From positions 1 to 48,432 of the forward strand of contig NZ_NJAI01000013.1 in assembly GCF_002632725.1 (NCBI RefSeq): DNA of 48,432 bases, written 5' to 3'. The number at the start of each line of letters is the position of its first letter. Within the stretch, counting starts at the first letter, position 1. Below the pieces are notes generated by a model. The model saw only the letters and a program-made list of their open reading frames with translations. It had not been told where the DNA came from and searched no databases. This document shows, in pieces, positions 17,063 to 24,216 of this stretch. Both the position numbers and the translations under genes were made by a program. Source of the DNA: Xenorhabdus hominickii. Its GTDB lineage: Bacteria; Pseudomonadota; Gammaproteobacteria; Enterobacterales; Enterobacteriaceae.

Positions 17063-17881
17063 ATGAATACAGAAATATTAAAGGACTTTCTTCCTGCGAT
17101 ACGTAGCAGTGATTACATCATGGATTTTGGTGATAGGGCATTTAGTCAAAGAATGCTCAAAGAACACTTGAATCAAGGCAGTGAATTTGCCAGTCGAACT
17201 ATTTCGGAAATAGACCGCCAAGTGAGCTTTCTGTTTGATAAATATCTGACTCAAGGAGATAAGTTACTTGATCTGGGTTGTGGCCCAGGTCTATACACCA
17301 CGCGTTTTGCAGAAAAAGGTGTAACCACATTAGGGGTGGATGTGTCGCCTGCTGCAATAGAGTATGCAAAAGAGCACGCAACATCAGCAGAAACATATCA
17401 ACAAATTGACTTAGATAAATTTGACTCTAACGAACAGTTTGATTTAGTGCTGTTACTTTTCGGTATCGCAAACAATCTGGAACGACTTGATACATTATTA
17501 AGAAAACTAAAACGCAACTTAAAGTCCGGTGCAAAGCTGGTCTTTGAATTGATGGATCTGGAATTCATGAAGTCACTGGAACAGGGTAATGGTACTTGGG
17601 TGTTCCATCCAGAAGGTGGTCTGCTAAGTGAACAACCGCATTATCAGCTATGTAGACGAGTCTGGTTTGAAGATCAAAAAACCCTGATTGATAGAAATAT
17701 GGTGATTACCGATTCGGCACAAACCAGCATGTATGAAGGGGTTTTCTTTGGTTTTGAACTGTATGATTTCAATCAGTTATTACAAAAAGCTGGCTATAAA
17801 GAAGCACATATCATTTGCCGTCAGTTAGAAAAAGGTGAGTTGACTAAACATTTCTTTATGGTTGAAACAGAGCTCGCATAG
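17063..17881 (+). CDS. SAM-dependent methyltransferase
   Basis: A class I methyltransferase of 272 aa. The SAM-binding motif I is [12 protein letters not shown], followed by a VDVSP acidic-loop motif and an FDLVLLLFG strand. The substrate is unknown; as last gene of the NRPS/PKS operon it most likely N- or O-methylates the product. The ATG at 17063 has AGGAAT about 9 bases upstream and is preferred to the in-frame GTG at 17045. After the stop the sequence turns AT-rich and then into transposon debris. This marks the end of the operon, but I see no convincing terminator. Confidence 0.9.
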
Positions 17882-18248
17882 AACCTACTAGTTAAGAAGT
17901 TATTCAGAATCTTTTTGAATATCATTGTGTTTCATATATTGGAGACCATAAATAATTGACCTTGTTTAAGATTTTGTGTAATCGCCACTTAATCTTATTA
18001 AATGTGACCGTTTAGGCAGTCACCGAATTCAATCATAAATCGGCTATATGAACGCATCCCGTTTGCAAGACAAAAATCACGCTGACATCGACGGTAGGTT
18101 GCAGCTCTCCGGCCTTATTGCAGTCGATGCTGCGAGCCTCGATGTAATCCGTTGACCGGTTCGGGGTATTGGGTGAGTAGAGCTGTCCAGTCACCCAGAC
18201 AGCCCCCTTGTATCTTGAAATTCGACTATCATAAAAATGATTTGGCAC
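17882..18248. other. Gap between operon end and IS110 debris
   Basis: About 370 bp with no gene I can support. A minus-strand frame (18033-18248) is open for 71 codons with a protein-like composition (KGAVWVTGQLYSPNTPNRS) but belongs to no family I recognise. It may be a remnant of a gene cut by the IS110 element. AGATTTTGTGTAA near 17970 faintly recalls the end of an IS256-type element, but that is too little to call. Confidence 0.3.
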
Positions 18249-18313
18249 AGTGTATGCAACTCGCCAGCCCCTGAGGGTTTTAAGCCCGTTGAGGAGCTAT
18301 TGACGCATACACT
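18249..18313 (+). ncRNA. Candidate bridge-RNA hairpin of the IS110 element
   Basis: Upstream of the IS110-family start codon at 18379, AGTGTATGC (18249-18257) pairs perfectly with GCATACACT (18305-18313). Inside, AGCCCCT pairs with AGGAGCT apart from one mismatch, and GGG with CCC, giving a long nested hairpin. IS110-group elements are known to carry a structured bridge RNA in the non-coding DNA before the recombinase gene, so position and structure fit. The RNA boundaries and the target and donor loops cannot be set without a complete element. Inference from structure only. Confidence 0.35.
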
Positions 18314-18378
18314 GAGCCACTCATCTGAAACCCGAACAGTTGTCCGTCATCCATAACGTATTTGCAAGGCAGGGTAAT

Positions 18379-18432
18379 ATGAGTCAGCCAAATCCACTTT
18401 GCGTGGGCATTGACGTTTCTAAAGCTTCTTTA
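18379..18432 (+). pseudogene. IS110-family transposase, N-terminal stub
   Basis: The frame starts MSQPNPLCVGIDVSKASL, the typical beginning of an IS110-family recombinase, with the first catalytic Asp in GIDVSK. It is cut after about 18 codons, where the end of an IS982-family element begins in the opposite orientation. The leader contains the hairpin at 18249-18313. No other part of this element is present in the window. Confidence 0.65.
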
Positions 18433-18910
18433 ACCCGAATTCCGTTTAAGCCGTTTCTGAAAAATTTTCTTCTGAGTAGAAAACTTTCAGTGACGGCTTC
18501 TTCCATTTAAGGCAGTAAGCAATCAGTCCACCTAAAACGGTCAACAAAAATCCTTTTAGACTTCGGTGGCGAGAATGCTCTATTTGAGAAATTGTTTTTA
18601 ATTGCCCATTAATTGTTTCGATGATAAAACGCCTTGATAACATCATCTTATCCCACCGGCCAGCGCATGCGCTTTCATGTTACGGCGTTTTTTCGTGATG
18701 AAAGTGATATCGGTTTGCGCTAAATCCTCTGCCAGTTCCTGGCTAAGATAACCCTTATCACCATAAAGAGAACCCGTTAATTCTTTTACTAATTCGTGAA
18801 CAGGTTCCCGATCATCCACATTACCCGCGGTGACTTTAAGTGCCAGAATTTCGCCCTGATGGTTAACAATCAAGTGTAATTTGAAACCGTAAAACCATAT
18901 ATGGACGCCC
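18433..18910 (-). pseudogene. IS982-family transposase, C-terminal half, frameshifted
   Basis: On the minus strand the sequence reads YGFKLHL, ALKVTAGNVDDREPV, GSLYGDKGYLSQ, KKRRNMKAHA, then after a frame change near 18650 RFIIETINGQLK and IEHSRHRSLKGF. This closely parallels the IS982 copy at 47197-48084 (GFKLHLVINH, ANVDDRTPV, RFIIETINDQLK). A missing base near 18650 breaks the frame. The left edge AACCCGAATTCCGTTTAAGCC resembles the right terminal repeat of the other copy. The N-terminal half is absent, cut off before the IS6-family element; about 80 bp of unrecognised sequence (18911-18990) lies between. Confidence 0.8.
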
Positions 18911-18990
18911 CCGGTTGTGCAAGCATTGAGTCGATACGGTTTGCTACCATATATCCGGCGTCATAAAGGACTTATTTGCCCGCGCCATGA

Positions 18991-19797
18991 GGTTCTGTCG
19001 CATTAAGGCATCGTCGGGTAACATGCTGTTTTTTTATGGTGTTACCTGACCATGTCATTGATCCGAAAAGCCTTCCGGCGCCTGCATTATCCCACCGATG
19101 TTATCCTCAGTGTGTTCGGTGGTACCTGGCCTATGCCCTGAGTCTGCGCAATCTCGAGGAGATGATGGCTGAGCGTGGTGTTATCGTTGATCATTCCACG
19201 CTTCACCGTTGGCTCATCCGTCTGGTGCCATTGCTGGATAAGGCCTTTCGCCGGCATAACCGGTCGGTAGGCCGCCGCTGGCGAATGGACGAAACCGACA
19301 TCAAAGTCAAAGGCCAGTGGAAATACCTGTACCGGGCCGTTGACAGCACGGGGCAGACCATCGACTTTCTGCTAACCGCCAAACGGGATGCCGCCGCCGC
19401 GTTGCGTTTCTTTCGCAAGGCCATCCGTCACCACGGCGAACCTGAAATGGTGACGATCGATAAAAGCGGCACCAATACTGCGGCTCTGGCCACGCTCAAT
19501 GCCGACAAACCTGAAGAGGAAAACATCACCATCAGGCAAAGCAAGTATCTGAATAACCTGGTTGAGCAAGATCACCGTAATATCAAACGTCGGATACGCA
19601 GATGCTGGGGTTCAAATCGTTTCGCCGGGCACAGACGCTCCTGGTCGGCACCGAACTGATTCACATGATACGCAAAGGGCAATATCAACATCCACAAAGT
19701 GATGGATTATCACCCGCGGAACAATTCTATTTGCTGGCTGCCTAAATAACCGGCAACACCACTTTTGCTAACTTGCCGCTGTTAACGCGACACTGCC
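18991..19797 (+). mobile_element. IS6-family insertion sequence, both ends present
   Basis: An 807-bp element bounded by inverted ends: GGTTCTGTCGCATTAA at 18991 and the complement of TTAACGCGACACTGCC ending at 19797. Length and GG-start fit the IS6/IS26 family. It is noticeably richer in GC than its surroundings. The 8 bases on either side differ, so no target duplication remains, suggesting recombination between copies. Its single transposase gene is frameshifted. It lies between an IS982 piece and the tail of a second IS6-family element. Confidence 0.8.
19052..19745 (+). pseudogene. IS6-family transposase with two single-base deletions
   Basis: Starts MSLIRKAFRRLHYPTDVIL, then shifts frame near 19107 to CVRWYLAYALSLRNLEEMM. 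It continues through RRWRMDETDIKVKGQW, with the first catalytic Asp, VTIDKSGTN and NNLVEQDHRNIKRR with the catalytic Glu, then shifts again near 19595 to MLGFKSF and a C-terminus ending at TAA 19743-19745. Restoring one base at each site gives 696 nt, a 231-aa transposase of normal length. The damage is therefore only two deletions, and the catalytic triad is still readable. It needs trans supply of transposase to move. Confidence 0.85.
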
Positions 19798-20112
19798 AAA
19801 CCAACTCCGGGAGATCAAAACGGCGGGATTTAATATCGGGGATTTGGATGAGTAGACCCACTCAGGTGATTGAATGTGATCATGGTAAATTGAAGCGTAT
19901 TATCAATCCCACATTAGGGTTTAAATCGATAAAAACCGCGCATGCGACGATAAAAGGAATTGAAGTGATGCGCGCTCTGCGCAAAGGTCAGGCAGAAAGC
20001 TTTTATTATGGGCAACCTTTAGGCGAAGTGCGTCTAGTGAATCGAGTATTTGGTCTATAACCTGCTTCGAGCCGGAACAGATCAAATTGACAACTTTATT
20101 TGCAACAGTGCC
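19798..20112 (+). pseudogene. Tail of a second IS6/IS26-like element
   Basis: After an unrecognisable first part, the frame reads VIECDHGKLKRIINP, LGFKSIKTAHATIKG and IEVMRALRKGQA to a TAA at 20058-20060, the C-terminus of an IS6-family transposase. TTTGCAACAGTGCC at 20099-20112 is the exact complement of the terminal repeat I recall for IS26 (GGCACTGTTGCAAA), so the right end of this element is intact. The left portion is lost at the junction with the previous IS6-family element. The right end lies 77 bp before the T6SS effector gene. Confidence 0.8.
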
Positions 20113-20188
20113 CTGTAAATATACATGGATTTTCTTCTGCAATTGCCACAAAATTATTCCATCTCATAATGGAATGGAAAATGTCAAA

Positions 20189-20905
20189 ATGAAAAATCCT
20201 TATTGCGTCGTTGATGAGTTAGGATTTCCCCGATTTGATGCTACTGATTACGCGAGAGCCAAGTGGCTTCCCGATAATCCTTACCTTGTGACAGGAGAAA
20301 GTTACTTATGGGCTTATAAGGCAGCGTACTTACACTATAACAAGGAGAGAATAAAAAAATATGCCCATGAAGCAAATATTCCTGTTCTTTTGTTGGCTGG
20401 CGTGGCAGTAGCAGAAGCAGGAGGAACCCCAGATAGATTCAAGGCTTATGGCGTTCTTCAAATAAGGCAAATGCTGAATGATACATGGAATGGGAATAAT
20501 AAAAAATCAAATGCCACCTCTGTGGGGGTATTAGCCATTCAGTTAAGGGCAGCGGCTGAAACATTAGGCATAGACCCATCTACATTGACAAACACTCAGC
20601 AACTACAATTAGCAAATTGCTTATTAATGGATGAATTCAACATAAGGGTTGTCGCTTTTCATCTCCGAGATTTAATTCTTCATGATAATCCCAATATTAC
20701 TGACACCGGAAAGCTAAATGATGAACAGATATTGTTAGCCGCTGTCAGATATAATCGAGGAATAGAAAGGGATAAAAAAAGCATATTAGACTCATTGAAA
20801 GCCCCTATAGGCGCACCTGAAAGAGAATATAGTTCATATGGTAGAAGACTATTGGAAAAGAAAAAATCAACATACATGATTCTTGGTATCAATTATGAGG
20901 AGTAA
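20189..20905 (+). CDS. Putative T6SS lytic-transglycosylase/muramidase-like effector
   Basis: A 238-aa protein with no signal peptide. LLAGVAVAEAGG (a Glu flanked by small residues) followed by AYGVLQIRQ resembles the Glu and GxxQI motifs of lysozyme-like and lytic-transglycosylase folds; later NRGIERD fits the same fold. This suggests a peptidoglycan-cleaving toxin. The next gene overlaps by 11 bp and encodes a small membrane protein, and an hcp gene lies just beyond, so the most economical reading is effector, immunity and carrier of a type VI secretion islet. The ATG at 20189 (GGAAA about 8 bases upstream) is preferred; 20174 is possible. The frame opens further upstream, but that part lies in the IS6 end. 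Function is inferred from motif and context, not proven. Confidence 0.65.
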   Translation: MKNPYCVVDELGFPRFDATDYARAKWLPDNPYLVTGESYLWAYKAAYLHYNKERIKKYAHEANIPVLLLAGVAVAEAGGTPDRFKAYGVLQIRQMLNDTWNGNNKKSNATSVGVLAIQLRAAAETLGIDPSTLTNTQQLQLANCLLMDEFNIRVVAFHLRDLILHDNPNITDTGKLNDEQILLAAVRYNRGIERDKKSILDSLKAPIGAPEREYSSYGRRLLEKKKSTYMILGINYEE

Positions 20906-21200
20906 AATACTATCTCTCACATACTTCGCGTTTTGTTTATTGATTATAAATATCAGCTCTTTTTTTGAAGAGGAATTCTATATTGATGGTATTGACATCA
21001 AAAACGCATGTGAAGCTCACAGGGCGCTGGTGGTTGATGATATCAGGGATGTGACCGCACCTATCGCGGCGTTATTCATCATTCCATTGCTTATTATCGC
21101 GGTGAAATTGAAATGTAAATCATGGCTGGTCAATATCATGACATTATCATTAATCGCCTATTGGGTATGGCGATTCTTCATCAGAATAATGTGGTGTTAA
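20895..21200 (+). CDS. Small membrane protein, probable immunity partner
   Basis: A 101-aa protein from ATG 20895, overlapping the end of the effector gene by 11 bp, so translation is probably coupled. It has a hydrophobic N-terminal segment (LTYFAFCLLIINISS), an acidic stretch, and two more membrane segments (IAALFIIPLLIIAV and a Trp-rich one near the C-terminus), giving about three helices. An inner-membrane protein exposed to the periplasm suits an immunity protein against a cell-wall hydrolase. I recognise no family. The role is inferred from position alone. Confidence 0.55.
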   Translation: MRSKILSLTYFAFCLLIINISSFFEEEFYIDGIDIKNACEAHRALVVDDIRDVTAPIAALFIIPLLIIAVKLKCKSWLVNIMTLSLIAYWVWRFFIRIMWC

Positions 21201-21230
21201 CCCCTCCATAGGCGTTAAGAGGGGGTTTTC
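21199..21230. terminator. Bidirectional rho-independent terminator
   Basis: AACCCCTC (21199-21206) pairs with GAGGGGGTT (21219-21227, one bulged G) and TTTTC follows. It lies between the convergent membrane-protein gene (ends 21200) and hcp (ends 21215) and can serve both. Confidence 0.65.
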
Positions 21231-21724
21231 ACATCAATAAACTCTATCTTCCCAGAAACTTCCCAGAAACTATAACCCGATGTTCCAGCGGTGTGATGTT
21301 GCCATGTGATACTTTTGTAGTTGATAGAAATCATTTCTTCTGGCTGATGATTATTGTGATTTATCGAATGAGGGTAATTAACGTTCACCCTCTCGATAGA
21401 TGCGCCTTTTAATTTCACGGAGTAATATAATTCATTTCCGCCAGACATCGAGGTTCTATAAAAGAAAAATTCTATTTCCAGTTCTTCATTATTATCTATC
21501 GCCACCCCCAACAAGGGAGAAGATTTATCGATAGGCTTAATGAATGAGACTGGCCGATAATTCACATTACTCATTCTTGTTATTTCATGTTCAAAAGAAA
21601 GTATCAGCACTTCATCTTCATGACCCGTCTGATATTTATTGCCGATAGAATCAACGGTAGAACACCCCGCAGATATTAAACCTTGTTTCTTTCCTTTTAT
21701 CGTTGCGTATATTAAATTAGCCAC
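21215..21724 (-). CDS. hcp: Type VI secretion tube protein Hcp
   Basis: A 169-aa Hcp, the ring protein that stacks into the T6SS inner tube and carries small effectors in its lumen. The N-terminus after the start (ANLIYATIKGKKQGL, ISAGCSTVDSIGNKYQ, GHEDEVLI) and PISFTKPIDKSSPLL-like segments (seen here as SFIKPIDKSSPLLGVAI) are characteristic of enterobacterial Hcp. The start is a GTG at 21724 with AAGGAG 6 bases upstream. No other T6SS structural gene (tssB, tssC, vgrG) is in the window, so this is an orphan hcp. It faces the effector/immunity pair convergently, with one terminator between. Confidence 0.9.
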   Translation of the reverse strand: MANLIYATIKGKKQGLISAGCSTVDSIGNKYQTGHEDEVLILSFEHEITRMSNVNYRPVSFIKPIDKSSPLLGVAIDNNEELEIEFFFYRTSMSGGNELYYSVKLKGASIERVNVNYPHSINHNNHQPEEMISINYKSITWQHHTAGTSGYSFWEVSGKIEFIDVKTPS

Positions 21725-22151
21725 ACAAACTCCTTTCGATTAATAGAGTATTCCTGCCATTAACAGCGCCAATAATACAAAAACATCCCACTATAACGGG
21801 GTTTCAGGAGCAAAGGAACCATAATGACGGTTAAGAGGTTAAATAGAGCAGACAATATCATTAAAAACAAATTGTTATAAGTTTTATGACGACCTCACTG
21901 TAACCTTGACCAAAATGAGTGAGGGTGGCCATCCCATTAAGTCTGGGGCCCTTATGCGGCAAAACAGTTAAAGAAGTTTCACCTGGCAACATTTTGAAAA
22001 AGTCAGGTGGATTGAGTAAGATGATGTGGATAAATAATCGTAATTTTTGCAGAGCGAAATCATTACAGTGCCGCTGAATCGCCCAAAAAACACACCTTCA
22101 TGCCGGTTCCGTTCAACCATGAAGATAATGAAAACGACAAGGTAATGTGAC
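21725..22151. other. Gap with a reversed ISKra4-like end
   Basis: About 430 bp without a supported gene. Near the left it holds the hcp promoter region (ribosome site AAGGAG at 21730-21735 on the minus strand). At 21917-21960 lies a diverged reverse copy of the IS end found at 2483-2525 (GTGAGGGTGGCCATCCCATTAA and the CTTATGCGGC stop context). The rest shows nothing recognisable up to the start at 22152. Confidence 0.4.
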
Positions 22152-22643
22152 ATGACAGCACAGTCTTACGGTGAAAGCCTCAAGTTTTTCTCCGATGGGC
22201 AGAAAGACCCCACAAAGCGTACCGGGTTGAACGTCCAGCATACGCTGACCAGGGGGGATTATCCGACGGTGAGCATAGAGGTCGCCCCCATCAGGGAGTC
22301 CGTAACCAGCCCCGACTGGAAGAGCAAGATCACGGTGCAGCTCACTCGTGGGGAGCTGACCGCGTTTTGCAGTGTACTGTTTGGTCTCCGGAGCGAGGCT
22401 AAGGGTTCCTATCATGGCGAGGCCAAGAATAAGAGCTTTGCGGTCTACAACAACGGCAAGGCCGGTGTCGCCATCGTCCTGAGCGAGCGCGGTAACCCGC
22501 TCCAGAACTTCATCAATGACGATGACCGCATGGAGCTCGCGGTGTTCACGGTCCGTCAGCTCTCCGCCGCGTGGAAAGTCACCCCATCGGATGCCATCGC
22601 CCTCTTACGCCAGTCTGCCTGGATGGACCGCAATCTGTCCTAA
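22152..22643 (+). CDS. Hypothetical protein, plasmid/ICE-like
   Basis: A 163-aa protein with higher GC and different codon use from the NRPS genes. I do not recognise the family. Visible features: a charged N-terminus (ESLKFFSDGQKDPTKR), alternating beta-type segments (KITVQLTRGELTAF, KSFAVYNNGKAGVAIV) and a C-terminal part with helices ending in SAWMDRNLS. There is no signal peptide or membrane segment. It precedes the Tus-like gene by 276 bp on the same strand. The neighbourhood (replication-terminator protein, integrase) suggests a plasmid or ICE maintenance gene, possibly nucleic-acid binding, but that is a guess. Confidence 0.7.
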   Translation: MTAQSYGESLKFFSDGQKDPTKRTGLNVQHTLTRGDYPTVSIEVAPIRESVTSPDWKSKITVQLTRGELTAFCSVLFGLRSEAKGSYHGEAKNKSFAVYNNGKAGVAIVLSERGNPLQNFINDDDRMELAVFTVRQLSAAWKVTPSDAIALLRQSAWMDRNLS

Positions 22644-22687
22644 AACCCCCAACCCTGGCCAACCAAAATTGGACAACCCCACAATAT

Positions 22688-22861
22688 TAGACCATCATGC
22701 AATAAAGGAAAAAAACCGATATCCGTCTCCGCGGAGCGTCGTCAGGCGTCCTGATTGACCCTTTTTGAGATAAAATTGAGAAAAAGGGAGAAAGAAGAAA
22801 AGGCAGGGCAAGGTAGGGAGGTAGCTGGGGTCTTTTGTATTCTAATTTGCATGATGGTCTA
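22688..22861. promoter_or_regulatory. Inverted repeat bracket and hairpin before the tus-like gene
   Basis: TAGACCATCATGCAA (22688-22702) recurs as a perfect inverted copy at 22847-22861. Between them lies a separate palindrome with CCCTTTTT (22758) and AAAAAGGG (ending about 22787) around a 14-base loop, followed by a purine-rich run. TGTTGT at about 22863, just after the right copy and about 55 bases before the start codon, is all that recalls the GTTGTAACTA core of a Ter site. These may be operators or Tus-like binding sites controlling the gene downstream; E. coli tus is autoregulated through such a site. Confidence 0.45.
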
Positions 22862-22919
22862 CTGTTGTCTATTATGCAACTCATGACCGGTTGAAACACA
22901 TTCACACGTAGGCAGCAAC

Positions 22920-23795
22920 ATGGCTAAAAACGTCATTTCTGAACAATACTCGGTCATGTGCCGCGACCTGACGCAACTGTCCTCCCTGATAAAACGGCTC
23001 TCTCCCCGGTACGCACGAGTGGCGGCCATAACCCCCACGTCTAAAGGAATGGAAAGCGAGCCCGTCAGAAAGATTGTCGTATCGGAACAGACCGGACGCG
23101 AAGCGCTGGCTCTCGCTGCAACCTGCTATCAGGATCTCCATATCAACCCGGATTTTTCTCAGAAGTTCGCCCGGCGCACGGTGGGGACTCTCTGGTTCTC
23201 CCCTGCCCGGAGCGGCGCAGCAGACGACATACAGGCTGTGGTCGACCGCATCAACGCGGCCAAAGCAGGCATAGAAGAGTTCATTATCGCGACATACCCA
23301 ACCAGGCAAGAACGGTTTGAGGCGCTTCGGGCCGAATGTCCCGGGGTCATGACACTGCACCTGTACAGGCAGATCCGCTGCTACTCGCAAGGTGACGTGG
23401 ACTCCATCGGTTTTACCTGGCAACGGAAGGACGCATTGAAAAAACCGGTGAAGGATGAGCTCCTGCAACGGATCAGGGATGAGCTGGAACGGTCAGGGCC
23501 TGATTACCAACTCCCTCTTGAACAACTCATTCGGAAGATTGCTACAACGCCTGAACCCTTTCTCAGAGAGAGAAGGGAAGTAAAGGTTCAGCCGGTAGCG
23601 AACATCATGGCCGCGGGCGTATTGAAGACGGTAACCGCCCCAATGCCCTTGATTCTGCTCCAGGACCACGACATCCGGATCAAGATGCTTCGGAGCTTCG
23701 ATGCCTCAGAGCAACGTAAGACACGCTCGGACCGAGTGGCATCGGAAGTCCTTGGCACTTTCGCTGGCGTCACCATCGAATCTTTCCCGGAATAG
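22920..23795 (+). CDS. Tus-like replication-terminus binding protein
   Basis: A 291-aa protein that aligns by eye with E. coli Tus. Matching blocks are YARVAAI (31-37), the EALALAATCYQDL helix (61-73), RFEALRAECPGVMTLHLYR (132-150) against Tus RFEWVHRHLPGLITLNAYR, SIGFTWQRKDALKK against TLRFGWANKHIIKN, EVKVQPVANI (220-229) against RPVKVQPIARV, and PMPLILL against PTPLIAL. Tus binds Ter DNA and blocks replication forks from one side. From memory of Tus numbering, the lock His144 aligns with Arg137 here, and Phe140 is conserved as Phe133. A plasmid or ICE copy would define where replication of that element ends. The E. coli protein is 309 aa, so this is near full length. Higher-GC region, same strand as the gene upstream and the integrase downstream. 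Confidence 0.8.
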   Translation: MAKNVISEQYSVMCRDLTQLSSLIKRLSPRYARVAAITPTSKGMESEPVRKIVVSEQTGREALALAATCYQDLHINPDFSQKFARRTVGTLWFSPARSGAADDIQAVVDRINAAKAGIEEFIIATYPTRQERFEALRAECPGVMTLHLYRQIRCYSQGDVDSIGFTWQRKDALKKPVKDELLQRIRDELERSGPDYQLPLEQLIRKIATTPEPFLRERREVKVQPVANIMAAGVLKTVTAPMPLILLQDHDIRIKMLRSFDASEQRKTRSDRVASEVLGTFAGVTIESFPE

Positions 23796-23872
23796 CGGTG
23801 AATGAACTTTGCGCGGGAATGAGCACAAATCCCCAATAATACATAAGGTGTTTCGTTAGCAAAGGGAAAATC

Positions 23873-23968
23873 ATGTCTGAATTACCAGAGAAAGAACCTA
23901 AATATGTTCCTTCTAATATTTACACAGTTGCTTATCATGCTCGTTTCACTTTACTAGTATTTCACTAA
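23873..23968 (+). CDS. Possible 31-aa peptide or gene stub
   Basis: ATG at 23873 with AAAGGGA 6 bases upstream opens a 31-codon frame (MSELPEKEPKYVPSN and on) ending at TAA 23966-23968. The N-terminus looks like that of a normal cytoplasmic protein, and the good ribosome site suggests either the stub of a truncated gene or a small peptide. No family is recognised. Confidence 0.25.
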   Translation: MSELPEKEPKYVPSNIYTVAYHARFTLLVFH

Positions 23969-24216
23969 GTCAGTAGTTTTTGATGAATATAAAATAGCAA
24001 TATCAACATGTTGCACATCAGTAGTCATCCCTTGTGTACAAACTATATTGTCCCTACACAACAACAAATTCCTATTCCTAAGACAGACCTGCAACATTAC
24101 TGTTTTAAATAGCTGTTTAAAGCAGTAAGAAAAAATCCATGCTATAGTCCAATGAAATCCATTTGAATTTTAAAAAATGAACCCTGTTCAGATTGAGTGT
24201 TCCTGTGAGGTAAATA
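23969..24216. promoter_or_regulatory. Integrase upstream region with imperfect palindrome
   Basis: About 250 bp before the integrase. TACTGTTTTAAATAG (24098-24112) and CTGTTTAAAGCAGTA (24113-24127) form an almost perfect 30-bp palindrome, two pairs mismatched. TATAGT at 24143-24148 could be a -10 box, so the palindrome would overlap the promoter upstream part and suits an operator or a recombinase arm or core site. The rest is AT-rich with no other feature. Confidence 0.4.

Noticed and set aside
17930..18000. IS256-type terminal sequence
   Set aside because: Only a short AGATTTTGTGTAA-like similarity, with no partner end and no transposase.
22861..22880. Canonical Ter site
   Set aside because: Only TGTTGT matches the Ter core; the GTAACTA part is absent, so it is at best a divergent site.
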